Below are positions 11,646-25,030 of a stretch of DNA of 64,000 nucleotides, in pieces (positions within the stretch are counted from its first letter, which is position 1; every line of letters begins with the position of its first letter). The translations under genes were made by a program, and so were the position numbers. The notes beneath the pieces were generated by a model, which saw only the letters and a list, made by a program, of their open reading frames with translations, made no database searches and was not told where the DNA came from. Source of the stretch: Sipunculus nudus (Eukaryota > Annelida > Sipuncula > Golfingiida > Sipunculidae); NCBI GenBank assembly GCA_026874595.1, contig CM049321.1, positions 17,764,979-17,828,978 of the forward strand, in the 5' to 3' direction.

Positions 11646-13388
11646 ATTAAATACAATCAATCTTCGATCTTTTAATATTAGGGGTATAGCAGGACATACA
11701 AAAAGAGGAGAAGTATTTCATCGGTTCAATAGGAAACCATTTGCAGTTATATATCTACAAAAATACATGGTGTATCAAACAGTTAATCCAGATGGACTTC
11801 AGAATTTGGAAACCAAATTTTCTTTAGTCAATGTTCTAGTCAGGCAAGGAGGGGGGTTGTGTTCCTATAAAGAAAAAAAGCAGTTGTAAAAATTATTGAA
11901 ATATTAAGTGATACACAAGGAAGATTTTTTTTATACTTGAAAACTATTGTTTACAACAAAGGATACCATTAGTGAATGTTTATTCACCCAATGTGGATGC
12001 CCAAATTGTCTTTCAAACTTTAATTAATTTAAGGTAACAGGAATCCAGGAAAATCGATTATTTGAGGAGATTTCAATTTAATCTTAGACCAAATTATTGA
12101 TAAAAATGAGCTACTGGCTGCAGTCATACAAAGTCTAGAGAAACAATAAAAACTGGATAGAATTCGCAAATCTTACAGATATGTGGAGACAACAGCATCC
12201 TTCTAAGTTAAGATATACATGGCATAGATAAAACCCAGAATATGTTTTTGTGTAGGTTAGATTTCTTTTTGAATAGTGAATGCTTGTGTTACAGTGTACA
12301 GCACTCCGATATTCAGTCTGGATACAAAAGCGATCATTCTTTAATTTGTTTTTACTTTAACCTTGTCTGAGGGGAAATATGGTAAAGGCATTTGGAAATT
12401 AAACTGCTGTTTTCTTGAAGATTAAGATTACATAAAGGCAATTAAAAAAATGTGTTAAAGACACTGTTGAAAATAATAAAGATGCCAACCAAAATATTTT
12501 ATGGGACCTTATTTAACTTCAGGTTCTAGGTCAAACCATAGACATTGCAACATGGAAAAAGAAAAAAAAAGGAAAAAAAGTTACACAATGTGGAATAGAA
12601 ATTTATAAATTACAATGTATTTATAATGAAACAAGAAAGAAGACGATAAAAATAAATAGGGAGAAGCATTGAAAAGACGCAGACAGTTTATTGAATTGAG
12701 AACTAAAGGTGCAGTTGTCAGGTGCCGTACCAAATGTTTTTTAGAGGGAGAAAACCTAGAAAAAAAATCGGGAATGAAAGCGACAATAAGATTACTTTAT
12801 AAAGACAATAATTTAACAAATCCAAATGACATTTTAAATGAAATGACATGTTCTTATAGATCAATGTACACCCCTACAAATGAAAGTAACTTGAGTACTG
12901 CTGAAAATTTCGTTTAACATTGTACAACAACATTAGATGAAGATGATAAGTATAAATGTTAAATGGATCTGACAGAATCTGAACTTTTTAAAACTATAAA
13001 GACACTATAAGAGTGTCTATAACAGTTCTTGGGAACACTTAAAATATTACTTTATCTCGGTTATTAAGTATTCATTATTTAACACTTCCACTGACTATGG
13101 GGCAAGGGATGATATATCAAATACCAAAGAAAGGGGAAAATAGTTTAAATTTTAAAAAAAACTAGCGTCTAATTTCTTAACTTAATACGGATTTTAAAAT
13201 CATATCAAAGACATTGGCTTTTTATTTTAAATCTGTTCTACCTAAAATTGTTCACCAAGTTCAAACGGGATTTATTAAGAATAGTTAATATGGGAAAATA
13301 TAATAAAAATCAGTGATCTATTTTATCATTTGAAAAAGAAAAATATTTCCAGTTATCTAATTTCAATCGATTTTGAAAAAGCCTTATA

Positions 13389-13719
13389 CAGTCGAATCTC
13401 TATAATGTGGGCACCCTTTGGACTGGACCAAAGTGCCCACTTTATAGAGGTGCCCACTATATGGAGGTAATGGCCAGCACATAGAGTGCTGCTCCCTAGT
13501 ATGATATATTGCTATAATTACTAATGTTAAGGATTACTAAATTAACTTATTTCATGTATCAACTCTCTCTTTATTTAATGATTAGTTTTTCAGTGACAAT
13601 TTATTTTTAATTATCAAGACATTTGTTAGAAAATATATATTTTATTACATAAAAGTATGGACAAAATATACGCACAATAAAAGGAACCTCTTTAGCAGAT
13701 GGTCTATAGGATAGCGGAA

Positions 13720-13787
<68 letters not shown>

Positions 13788-14783
13788 GCACAAAATGGCA
13801 AAGAATCATGTGGTTCTTAGCAAAACCATGGGAAGTAATAATTCTTAATAATATATTCTTTGAAATGTAGTCATTTTCTAATTAAAAATACAGTACGTCA
13901 CTTATCTAAATACTATCATCTTCAGAAAACATTCTTTATCAAGTTGACAAGTAAGTAAAACAGAAAGATTAATCCAGTCACTGAAAGTCCATAAAACATT
14001 TAAGGTGTGTGATGCACTTTGAATGAATGTATTAAATTGTCACAATTCTTATATCTTTGTGGAAAAGTCTGTGATTGTAGATTGTTTGGAGCAAAGTGCA
14101 CGTTGTAGCATTTGGTTTTACTAAGTCGAGGTTGAACACCATTCAACAGTATGTATCATTATATAACAGCTGTTAAATAAACACTGCCCTGATCTAGTGG
14201 GCATGTAATTGACAACCAGTGATGGGCCAGAGGGGCAATTAGCGGTGGCACCTCATCACAGAGTATTAATTGGGTGAACGAGCAGAGCTTCCTTCCACTC
14301 TTGGTACCCAAACAAACAAATATTAATTAATTAGAACAGGGCAGTTTTGTCTGGGGGTTATCTCTGACTTGAGCCAGTGCAGGCATATTAATCTAATTAG
14401 TATGCATGTATCCGAGGCTCAGTCTTGAGTCATTATTATGCAATGCTCACTTGTACATCTCTAAATTTGATTCATTTGTTTTGATTGTTATTATTAAAAT
14501 TTGTAAATATTAATTATAATGAATAAATAATTAAGAATGAATATTATCTTAATAACTTTAAAAGCACTATAAGAAAGGATTACAAAGTTGCTGTAAGAGA
14601 TAGTTCAACCTTGAAAACCGGAAGTGCCCACATTAGCTCTGGGAAACTGCCCACTTTACAGAATATAGAGGTGCCCACATTAGCTAAACATAAAAAAGAG
14701 AAGAAAAAACGGGACTGCCCAAAAGTGCCCACTTTATAGAGGTGCCCACTTTATAGAGGTGCCCACTAGGAGAGGTTCCAGTG
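13389..14783. mobile_element. Non-autonomous pogo/Tc1-like DNA element inside the LINE
   Basis: The element is bounded by TA on each side (13387-13388 and 14784-14785). Its ends are imperfect inverted repeats: CAGTCGAATCTCTATAATG on the left, and on the right, read in reverse, CACTGGAACCTCTCCTAG. Both inner flanks run into GTGGGCACC. Within the subterminal parts the phrase GTGCCCACTTTATAGAGG recurs many times (13432-13470, 14620-14770). No transposase ORF is visible, so it would have depended on an enzyme made elsewhere. A TA target and CAGT..GAA.CTCT ends are typical of pogo/Tigger elements. The LINE reading frame runs on directly across the site if the element and one TA are removed, so the insertion came after the LINE. 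Confidence 0.85.
13723..13783. repeat. (TA)n inside the DNA element
   Basis: An unbroken AT dinucleotide run of about 60 bases. Confidence 0.95.
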
Positions 14784-17079
14784 TATTATTTAGAATGGCA
14801 TCATATACAAAATATTTAACAATCATTTAACTTTGGCCCTAAATTTAAGAAATGGATGGACATACTTTACTCTAATATAAATTGTGTTAATGATAGAGGT
14901 TAGGTTACAAAATAATTTTCAATTATCAGGGAATGTGAGACAAGGCTGTCCATTCTCTCCTTAATAATCTATTTTATCAGCTGAAATCATTGCAACAACT
15001 ATTCGACAGAACAAGAAAAACCAAGGAGTAATAATAAATGATATAGAACACAAAATAGCACAATACGCAGATGACACTGCTTTGATTCTTACTAGAGGCC
15101 ATCATGCTATTAATTAAGCATTGTTAAATTTTACTTATTTCAAGGGAATATCTGGTCTTAAAGTGAATCTTGAGAAATTAATTATAATGCCAATAACAGA
15201 GGATACAAAACAACATGAAAGTATTAAAAACTTGCATTGGTGCACAGAACAAATTAAAATTCTATGAATTGATATAAATCCTAATTGGAGAAAAGTGATC
15301 GAAATTAATTACGAAGAGATCCTTAATAAAATTAAAGTGATTATTAATATATGGACTGGAAGAACATCAACCCTGTCTGGTAGGATTACAATTATAAAAA
15401 ACAGTTTATACTAACTCATTTAATATATTTACTACAAGTTCTACCAAGCCCACCATCTAATTACATAAAAGAATTATATAGAATTATGTTTGCAGTTTTT
15501 ATGGGGAAAGAAGCCAAATTAAATTATAATAAATTCACTAGTAGGCCCTCAAATGATAGGTGGATTAAGAATGGTCTATCTTAAGTCAAAAGTAGAATCC
15601 TTAAAAATCAGTTGGGTTAGGAGATCTTTAAATGGCTCTATGAGTGATGGATGGAGACAGGTGACTAATGTTCAGTTCGAAAGGGAAGGGAGGCATTTTA
15701 TTCAAAGGTAACTGAACTAACATGACATAATGTACTTTTTGCATTCATGCAACCAGTTTTGTATGGAAGTATAAGTATAACTACCACTGTATCAAAACAC
15801 CTACAGATATTTATTTTCAATCTCTCTGGTTGAATTCTAATATTGAAATAAATAAAACATTATATGAAGCTGGTATAATAAGAATAAATGACAATACAAA
15901 GAAACAAGAAATAAATGCACCTTTTTGTCATATGCTGAATCAATCAGAGAAAAGAGATTACATTTAAACTATTTAGAATATTTACGACTTTATTCCTGCA
16001 ACATGGAAACGGATTATAAGAACTACGAATGAAGATTTAAACGTAGAAGAAAACAAAGAAGAAAAGCTTGTGAAAATGAAAAAGATCTTAAAAGAAATTA
16101 ATGGAGATTTGATGCTAAAAGTATTCAAATAAACTGAAAATATCATTCAGAAATGGAGCCATGACTTAAATTTGATTGTCATGAAGAGGAATATAAAGCA
16201 TTTAGACATATAGGCAAAATCACAATTTCAGAGAACCTGAAAGTTTAAATTAATACATAGAATTTTACCTTTGAATCCGTTCTGATATAAATAAAAATAA
16301 GTGGTTCTGAAAAATGTTCATTATGTTTCTAAACCAAAGAAACCTATGGTCGTATTTTTTTTAATGCGAAATAACAAAAAAAATATTGAATGAATTTTTA
16401 AAAATAAATTGGTTAGAACTAGAAAAAGTCAATAAAGAGAATTTTAACCTTACCATGTCAAGAGTGCTGTTTAACTTTACTGGAATGCCACTCACATATA
16501 TGATAATACTATAGTTAAAATATATATGGATGTGTAGATGTAAAAACAGTTTGTCAATATTTCATTCTTTTAAATGTCTTGTTAAGCAAATATACCTTAA
16601 TGAAGAAAATATTTAAATCATCAGAGGAAAGAAAGACACGCATGACAAAAATTGGAATAATTTGCAACTAGACATAACTGGATAATATATATATATATAT
16701 AAATGTTCATGTAAGATATGTAAGATATTTTATTGATACTGAATATGCACATATAAATCACATAATACAAACATCAATAGGATCGAGTGAAAGCTACTTA
16801 AAGCTTACCTTGACTATCTCCCAAATGTTTCCATTAACAATATACGATGGCAGTATTCAGAGTGTTTGGTTGTGATTGACTTTAGGTGAGGTGGGGTGGT
16901 ATGGATGTTGGGTAAGTGAAGGTAAGTTATAAAATTTCTCAGTAATAATGGAAGCATTTGTTCATTTATTCTTTTTTTAATTAATTTGTTGGAAGTTTTT
17001 AACATTGTTTTTGTGAATATGAATTATGAATATCACTTTATGAGGAAAATATAGTGGGAAATATTATATTTGAACCTTT

Positions 17080-19560
17080 TTTTCTATTCTAAGCATGGAG
17101 ATACTGCTTCAAACGTTAAAAAAGCAGCTCTGTTCTAGAGAATACTTTTTGTATATTGAGTAGACCACGTGATCTTGTATTAAAGGTGTAGTTTCTTGGT
17201 GGAGGTAATAGAAGGTACAGGCACTTTAGAGTTTCTTGATTTTGACATTTTGTGTAGTTGGATAACCACTGAGTTTCCCCTACTTTTATAATAGGAGCCA
17301 GTCTGTTTCTTTGTAAAGTTTGGCATGGACAGTTCCTCTGACACAGACTGTCAAAATCCTGGCAACTTGTAGCTGCACTGCCTCCAATGTTTCACTTTGC
17401 TCTTGTGTGCAGCAACACCACACACCATTGTTATGTTCAAATATTGGCCTTGTGAAAGTGAAATATGTTTACAAGAGTTTGCCTATTAAGCATATATTTC
17501 AGTTTGCTCAGTATTAATACGTTAGAGTTTACTTTGGCCTTAATATTTTCTATGTGATCGTTCCATTTACAGTCCTTTCTGAATGTTAATCCTAAATGTT
17601 TGTAACTGTTATATTTATTTATTTAATGCCATTTAAATATAGGTCTTGGCGAGTAGTTTTTGATGATTTAGATGAAAATATGAAGGATTTGTTTCTTTCT
17701 GCGTTAAAATTGAATGACAATTTTTGGAAAATTTAAAGATTTTATCCAAGTCATTGTTTAATATTTTTGCTGCTAATAATGGATTTTCTATGGTGAGACA
17801 TAACATAGTATCATCAGCCAATAATCTAATATTACTCACTATGTTTTCTGTGATGTTGTTGATAAATATTATAAAATAGAGGTCCCAGTATGGACCCTTG
17901 AGGTACTCCTGCATGAAGTGATTTCCAATCAGAAAGTTCATTTTCAATTATAATTCTGTGTTTCCTATTTTTTAGATACTGTGCTAACCACAGAAGCAAT
18001 TTTCCTTTGATTCAAACTGGTCACAATTTTGTGAGGAAGGCCTTCAGACCAGACCTTGTCAAAAGCTTCACTCATATCCTGGAATATAGCCTGTACTTCC
18101 TTGCCTTTATCAATGTCTTGGCAGATTGAATTGTATAGGTCAGACAGTTGTTATACTGTCGAGCCTCCTGGGATAAAGCCAGACTGATATGGGCTTATTA
18201 TGTTAATCTCTTTTAAAAAGTTATACATTTGGGCAAAGTTTATTTTATCAACGAGTTTAAAAATACATGATGTCAGTGATATAGGTATGTAATTAAATGG
18301 CATTTTTTTTCTTTATTTTTATAGATTGGTGATACGTTAGCTTTTTTCCAAAGTAAGGGAAGCTGCCCTTTTTTCCATTGACAAGTTAAGCAAACTTCAA
18401 CGTGGATAAACTAGTTCTTTGTGGCATTCTTGAAGGACGATTGGGTGGACTTCATCAGGACCTTGGGACTTGTTACAGTTTAAACCTTTCATGATTGATT
18501 CTAGTTCATTAATATATATATATTAACATTGTCAAGTCTATTTCTTTTTTTACAAACTAAGAATGGTGTGGATTGATTGTTTTCTTGATTTATTGTTTGT
18601 TTAACCAATTTAATAAGTTTGCATTATTCTTTGACTCGGTTGCAAATGGACCATCATTGTTGATAAATGGAGGCAAGAGTTGTTGATTATTACCCTTCAT
18701 TAACGTATTTACGGCTTCCTATAACTGTTTTTCATTATTTCGTTTATTTTTAAGTTCAGCAGCAACTTTTGATGGGTAATTAGCTTTTGCTTTTCTTGCT
18801 TCTCAGTTGAATTTTGTTCTAGTAGATTTATAGTTTTCTATTAGGCTTGTTGATTTCATTGCTCTGGTACGAAGCCTGAGGCATTTTCTTTTTAACATTG
18901 TAAGTGATCCATGTGTGAACCAGTTTATCTTAATACATATTGCGCAATGGTCCCAGTAATTCTTAGGGAAAGTTCCTGTTTGATTGTATATTCATCAGAT
19001 TTAGTAATAGCCACGTCCAGGAGGGATGCCGTATTGTTTGTTAGTCTGGTAGGTTGACATATGTGTTGGTGAAGATCTAACTTTTTAAATATGATTCCAA
19101 GTTAGGGGTATGGGGATGTCACTATCAATCAGATCGCAGTTAAGATCGCCAACAACTGTATGCCTGGTGTTTGGCAAAAAGTGCAAATCAAAGAACAATT
19201 CTTGAAGAATTTCCCAGCTTTCTACAGGTTGGTTTAGGGGTTTGTAAACTGTGGTACATATGAATTTTTATGGTTGGTTCATTTTATCTACACATATTGA
19301 TTCAATCTATTTTGATTCAAGGTCATGTTTTCTTTTATAAGGTAGAGTATTTTTAATATATACTGCAATGCCACCTCCATGTCTCGATCTATCAAGCCTT
19401 TCGGGCACCTGATAACTAGGTATTAGTATTTTTTTCATTTGAAACTGTACTGTCTTAGTTGGTTCTTGTAATGCAGACAATGTCAACATTTTGTATTTAG
19501 ATTTTTTTATATCATCCATCTTGTTTAAAATGCTGCGGATATTAATATGGTAATGTCCAA
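17080..19560 (-). mobile_element. Decayed LINE, minus strand (CR1/Jockey-like ORF2)
   Basis: On the minus strand the endonuclease relic reads SRHGGGIAVYIKNTLPYK (19330-19400). The reverse transcriptase follows downstream: QSGFIPGGSTV and AFDKVWSEGLPHK (18040-18200), then LHAGVPQGSILGPLF (near 17880-17930). The catalytic ADDT is in NIRLLADDTMLCLT (near 17790-17830). The thumb or C-terminal part reads YKHLGLTFRKDCKWNDHI (near 17550-17610), then LKYMLNRQTLVNIF. Stops and frameshifts are frequent, so the element is dead. It faces the plus-strand LINE that ends at 16.7 kb, and the pair is convergent. The clade is inferred from motif style only. Confidence 0.78.
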
Positions 19561-20199
19561 CGTTTTGTTTGTTTTTTTTCGGGCCAGGGTTTACTTCAAT
19601 ATCGCCACTTATTTGTAAAATATTTCTGATTATAATATATAGGTGATCACAATTTTATAAGAATTTGAGATACGAAAAATCGGGGTTCCCAAGGTTAAAA
19701 TGATGGCGGTAGTACTTAGTTGTTCGTCTAATGGAGCCTGAGCGGCTGATATTTATATAAGGAGGCATTTCGTTACAGCCTATGTCTAACATCAGTTTGT
19801 ACGTAGAGAATGGCACCGCAGGGTGCTGATATTAAAGTCTGAATCGATTCGATTCTTGTCTATTACACGAGTTATTGTTGTAATAAGTTTTCCCAAGTTC
19901 ACAATTTTACCTTCACTTTCGATATGCATGATAAGATATATTGTGTGGAAGCGTGTTTTGTTTACGTCTCGGTAACCCATACTATCTGTGTTGTCAAGCG
20001 GTCCAGTGAGCGACCGGTTTGGTAATTTCTAACAAAAAATGTGATAAATGAAAAACGTAGTCGCATCAACAGTGCTCTTGTCGGCCAGTTATGCATATTT
20101 ATACATATAATGCCTGTAAGATATATACAGTTCAGGTAATACTTATATTATTTCTGGTCCACCGTTTACATTAGAGACGAGAATGGGCCGGATGATTTA

Positions 20200-20850
20200 T
20201 AGGAAGAGTTTCTTTTCTAATCAGCTGTTGATTTCTTCTTTGGGGGTCCCATTGCTGTCATCTTTCAATCTAAGCCATTCCTCATATTTTTTAAGGTTGT
20301 TCTATTTTTTATAAGCGTTAGACTGTCATCTCCATCCTGTTCAGCATTTATTTTTTCCCCTTTTTTGTCCAAACGGAGTGAATTAAGTTGTTCGGTTTCT
20401 TTTTCAGTTTTCTTGTTTCGTATAATAACTCCGCCTGGTCCGCTGTCAGATCTCGAAATTGTTTGTTTTGTTACCGTATAATGGAATTTTACAAGAAGTT
20501 TACGGGGTTTCGTATTTTGCTTTCCTTCCGTGTCTTGTTTTGGTTTTAATCTGAAGGCATGGCCAACTTCATAGGTTCGGGTGTCCAGCCCATCGCTTTG
20601 AATACTTCTATGGCCCGTTTTGTTGTTTTTTCTTTTTCAGTTTCTTTAAGAGTTTCTTTTATAAGGTTTTTCTGTTTGGCTTCCAGTTCATGATCTCGTT
20701 ATTTTTTTTTCAAGTCGCATTTTTTTTTCGTCCGAGCTGATCACTTTTTCCAGTTGACCCGATTTTTTTGTTCCATGCACCTCTGCAAGGGTATGACAAT
20801 ATTTGAAGCCAGTGCGTTTTTCTCTGATAGCAAGAGTTAGTTGAATGTTT
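20200..20850 (-). pseudogene. Lysine-rich coding relic upstream of the minus-strand LINE
   Basis: The minus strand shows a coding-like, charged stretch that changes frame at least once. It reads AEVHGTKKSGQLEKVISSDE (near 20720-20790), then AKQKNLIKETLKETEKEKTT (near 20630-20680), then VKFHYTVTKQTISRSDSGPG (near 20430-20490). It lies 5' of the endonuclease and in the same direction, the place expected for LINE ORF1. I did not recognise a definite ORF1 domain, so this is positional inference; a processed host-gene remnant is the alternative. Confidence 0.4.
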
Positions 20851-21039
20851 ATTTACATCCATTCTGGTTTAATTTGGCTTTACAATATTTAAGTTTAAGA
20901 AGGACCCTGTGTTCTTCATACCCGTTGCTATGGGATGTCGTGCTCGAGCGGCAGCGTGAATTTCGATCTCAAGAATTCCTTCGTTTATCCAGTCTTCGTT
21001 TATCCAATCTTCTTAAGACTTTTAGTGCGTGGTAATGTT

Positions 21040-21955
21040 GTTCTCTCCCATTGATTCTTTTCTGTTTTACATAGTTTCTATAAAAAGGTTATGCCGATGA
21101 AGCTTTATAGATGTTAAAGGAACTTTTTATCCGACCGTCTCCATCGCAGCCTTGGTTACCCCGGAGGGTATGTGTTTGTGTCAAATCTCAAGACTCCCGC
21201 TTTTCTTTTCTCTTGGATGGGCCAGTACATATATAATTGGGACTAAAGAATTAGTAGTTCGTGGCGTCTACATAAGTATTTTTTTTATTAAAAAGGCACC
21301 TGTACTCGTGTAATCCCTAATCTGTGTAATTTATGTAATCTTACCATTAGCCTTATCATACATAACATATGTTGGACAGGAGCATTTGTTTCAGACTTTA
21401 CTAATATATTGACTATTTGCAGATACATTAATGCAACATATCATGTCGGAGAATATGCAGTTAAGACAACAGTTTCGCTGGTCAACAAAATCAGGACATA
21501 AAAATTGTTAAAATGACCACACACACACACATATTTTGCAATAACGCACACCAACGGATTTCGGTTCATCATTACACTATCTTAAGACAAATAATCCGAA
21601 CGAGCACCCTTGGTTTGATTTACTTTCCAGGGATAACATCAAACCTAAATCAAGAAGCCAACCCAACCGCTAAGACACTGAACTGTTTATTTTAATTTAC
21701 GTGAATTTTTCATGAGTTTAATTTGAATGTATCACATTTAACTGTATCATATACTGAAATATTAAGTGTTTATATCAGCAATATCATAAAACCCACACTA
21801 CCTTTTAACTGGCTGGTAATTTACATCACAGTTAAGTCTATGCTACTGATTTAAGGAGCATATTCACCTCCCTTTTGAAAAGAAAATCATATGATTTTTG
21901 GCTTATTCTGTATATTTATAAATGATCTAACGGTACTTTTGGTGGCGAATTTATT
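21040..21955. other. Intergenic DNA before the duplicated units
   Basis: No recognisable gene. There is a short CA run near 21515-21530. Confidence 0.45.
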
Positions 21956-22044
21956 AAATTATTACGGAATCTGAATCTTCATGTAACATGATCCAATGTT
22001 ACAAAAGGCTATATCTTTATAATACGAATATTCCTCGGTTTTAG

Positions 22045-22800
22045 TGGAAGGTTTCGTCCGGGATGTGACTCGGGATGGGTCGTGGACAAGGAATTGTTGT
22101 GAAGGCTTTCACTACATTGAGGCAGTTGAGCTGAATGCGTTCTCATTTATGCTGCTGCATTTCGCACAAATGTCGTTCAGGTGTTAACATTTAATATTAC
22201 TGCACAATTTATTTGGCCTATACATTTGTTAGTTTCAATGTATTTATCAGCACATACAACCAGCAGACGACTTTTATATGACAGTAAATCGATTAAACGC
22301 ATTCCTCTTTGTATAAGGGAGAGTTGAAATTAATTGCAAAGACAATTAGATAGAAATGCGCGAGTTAATCAATAAAGGATTTTTACGTAGGTATTGCTGC
22401 TTTTTTGGAGCTGGAACATGACGCACTTGTATTGGTGTACAGTTTGTCACTTGGTGGGAAGACAGATTCTGTTTCTGAGAAGGTAAGTTGTATTAGAGCA
22501 TCGCAAATTATCTCCTAGCATTCTTAACATTTTTGACATACAAATCTGTGTGTATATTTTAATTTGCTTTTTAGTCTTCTCATAACAAAATTGAGAATAT
22601 AAACGCCAATATTGTTTTAACCTGTGCTCGGGATTATTGCAGAAACTAAAATATTAAATATGCCTCCTCCAGGTAGCAAGATATATTAATGTTCTACATT
22701 CATTTGGTTAAGGTTCGGAATTGATGTTGATAAAAGTATGTAGAGTAGTATTCTAACACTCAGGAAACATACCATGGCACTCGACGTAAATTGAATCATG
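22045..22800. repeat. Spacer repeat S, copy 1
   Basis: A non-coding block whose parts recur near 27280-27630 with 28370-28660, at 35880-36480, and at 42780-43070. Shared phrases include AGCTGAATGCGT, TGTGGACCAGGAAT (changed here) and GAGTTGATCG/GAGTTAATCA. It marks the junctions of the duplicated units. I see no gene in it. Confidence 0.7.
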
Positions 22801-23348
22801 TTGGTATTTATTTAGCAAAAACAGTTGTGTAGTTATGTGTATCCCACTGTTTCTTAGACCTATATTTTATCATAATGAGCCTATTCTCCGGTATTCGGCA
22901 GTGGCCTCGTCCTCGAGGTGACCTGAGATTGGGTGTTGTCACGTGACAGTTCTGTGGGCTTACAAAAAAAAAATCGATGAAGAATATCCTAGCGGGGAAT
23001 TCTGGTTTAAAAATATTGAAAACACACACATTTTGTGAACTCGTAATTATAAAAGTAGTCCATAGCACCTAGCCACTTTTAAAAAGGAGCCCAAGACATT
23101 CTTATTTGGGCATTATTTAGAAGGCCTGTGTTTTGTATATTGTGAAGATACTTATTCATTTACAGTGATTTTAAATAAGTTTATGAGTTTTATGTCACAG
23201 CATTGTGTAAACCCGGATTATGTGTAATTTACTCTTTTTTCGAGTCTCTGTAGTATCTTAATTTTAGTCATTATTCTCTATTTTAACGTGTTTCCTTGTT
23301 TGTAATGGGTTAACTATAATTGTTTTATTTGCATGAACAACGGAAAAG

Positions 23349-23792
23349 TTGCACGTTGAGCGAATACCAATTATGAATGAAATTGCAAGACAAGCAGGTT
23401 TTATATTTTCAGCTCAAGAAATAATGTTGTTATCCATGTACTATTTTGCACACTGGCCAACAGATAAAGGAATGGAAAATGGAAAAGTGGTCAGCTTGAA
23501 GGATACAATCAAACACAAGACAACGTATTTTTTACTTTAATTCTAGGTAATTACACAGGCTTTTTATAAATATACTAACCAGACGAATGAAATGAACATA
23601 CATATCAGCAAAGTAATCGTGTGTGATCCATTCCCATATATCAAATATACCCACGACTTAATCGAGATCGTTCAAACGGATCTTGGCCAGGATTTTATTT
23701 ATGTGTATGAAAACAATTGTCAAATATTCAACAAAATACTTAATCATAAAGTGTTTAAATTCTTTCTAGAAAAAAAAACTGAACTGAACTGA
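23349..23792 (+). other. Duplicated unidentified ORF pair, unit A
   Basis: Two open stretches lie in series. 23349-23540 encodes a peptide with MNEIARQAGFIFSAQEIMLL. 23592-23792 encodes HISKVIVCDPFPYIKYTHDL followed by IEIVQTDLGQDF. A possible acceptor (ACACAG at about 23560) would extend the second frame upstream as AFYKYTNQTNE. I do not recognise the family. The counterpart in unit B (37107-37530) keeps the second stretch free of indels for about 58 codons, but most base changes replace amino acids. That could mean relaxed decay or diversifying selection. Confidence 0.3.
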
Positions 23793-24326
23793 TTTTTCTT
23801 TCGATCATGCATTTTTCCGTGCTTTCAAAATTTGCATAGAGGAGCTTAATTTCGCCAATTTGTTAATATATTGAATTAGAATCAGATTTTTCTTTAACGT
23901 CCTTATACTTTAATGTATATATCTGAATCTTTTTATAGAGTTAAAATCTTTGCCAACACCCGACCACCGCCTGTGATGCTGATAACATGTACTGGTAATA
24001 AATTTATTTCCACACATGCACTAGCTGACCCTTAAACGGCTTGTTGCAGTTTCACGTAACAATATTCCAAATTTTACTCCGTAAACATAAACCGCAAAAG
24101 CTTCCATCTTTTATTCCAGAAAGAAAACTTTGTTTTAGTATTCTAATAGAGTTTATATCCTACGGTTGTGATACTGATAACGTGCCTCAATTATATTTAA
24201 ATATATGAAACAAATAATGCCCAATACAATAATACCTTGCTTACTTCCAACAGAACAATTTTAGTCACAGCTGATGCAAACACAGCGATACATTTTAAAA
24301 TTTAAAGAAAGAAGTACGAAAAAAAA

Positions 24327-24516
24327 TTTATTTAATAGAAAAAAACCCTTAACTTTCCTTGTAGCTGGGATGCACCCGGGATTGTCTGGTATAGCCGTTT
24401 TGCTGGTAAGTTATAATCAGCAACTTCAATAAAGCATCGAAAGTCTAGCCAGCTTTCCTTTTAGGTCATTTATATCAGAACGGCCCGAGTAAGACCTTGA
24501 CCTCTGAACTCCATGC
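24327..24516 (-). pseudogene. GLYAT-like C-terminal fragment, unit A
   Basis: About 190 bp that match the last 60 codons of the intact gene at 28681-29550, from the FRGQGFARAVL loop to the stop, with extra stops. Similarity ends abruptly just before the loop. The unit B copy at 38048-38243 ends at the same point, so the truncation came before the segmental duplication. Confidence 0.8.
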
Positions 24517-24835
24517 TTTTGTCACGATCAATGTATTACTTCTTCTGGGTCCGTTTGCCGTCGACCAAAGGAACGATAAAAGAGTAATTAAGTATAAGAT
24601 GCAGCCTAAACTACGGTCAGGAAAAAATACAATGTTTCTTACCCTTACCTATTAGTCATGTGTCAGATGTTTTATACCCTGGTTTTTGAGACTTTTCTAT
24701 ATTTTCTAGGTTACCTTTACCAGTCATTTACGGTTAGCGCCTGCGAATTCACATGAGGAATGTTGAATATAAATTCTCTCATATCGATAACATATAATGA
24801 CAGTTGCGATATCTTTTTTTTTACCTCCATTCAAG

Positions 24836-25030
24836 GAAAACTTAATTATATTTACTGGACAAGCGGATGAAAAAAAATGGTCATGGGCGGCCACTAGAAA
24901 GGAAGTTCAGTAAAAAAAAAAACTGGTTTTCTGGTTCACTTGTTGGTGATTACATGGTGGCGCCTAGTTGCGCTGGAGGCGTAGGCTGAAATCGATCAGA
25001 TAGCATGGACTTTGTGAAAGGTCTGATTGT
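24836..25030 (+). pseudogene. C-type lectin exon 4 relic
   Basis: A decayed copy of the last lectin exon. It starts after the same CTCCATTC-type acceptor tract and reads YIYWTSG, then WSWAAT with an A-rich expansion, then WFSGSLVGDY. The end is scrambled, and the CERSTECKGY terminus is lost after GLCERS. Exons 1-3 are not recognisable upstream, where the GLYAT fragment and its flank lie. It occupies the place in unit A that the intact lectin at 39457-40690 holds in unit B, so the lectin was lost here. Confidence 0.82.

Larger units (their letters stand above)
11650..16690 (+). mobile_element. Decayed non-LTR retrotransposon (LINE, L1/Tx1-like)
   Basis: Plus-strand ORF2 relics appear in family order with many stops. 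The endonuclease start is near 11670 (FNIRGIAGHTKRGEVF). A linker at 12669-12917 contains LRTKGAVVRCRTKCFLEGEN. The reverse transcriptase follows: LNTDFKIISKTLAF and QTGFIKN near 13165-13290, SIDFEKAL just before 13387, GNVRQGCPFSP near 14930-14965, and the catalytic YADD at 15064-15075. A GGLRMVYLKS block lies near 15560-15590 and a C-terminal part near 16290-16680 (CEITKKILNEFL). It ends at a small TA run near 16683. Without the inserted DNA element it is about 3.6 kb. The clade is judged only from motif style. No product is expected. Confidence 0.8.

Noticed and set aside
13389-14783. Reading the GTGCCCAC repeats as a CRISPR-like array
   Set aside because: Spacing is irregular, the repeats lie near the ends of a transposon, and the genome is eukaryotic.
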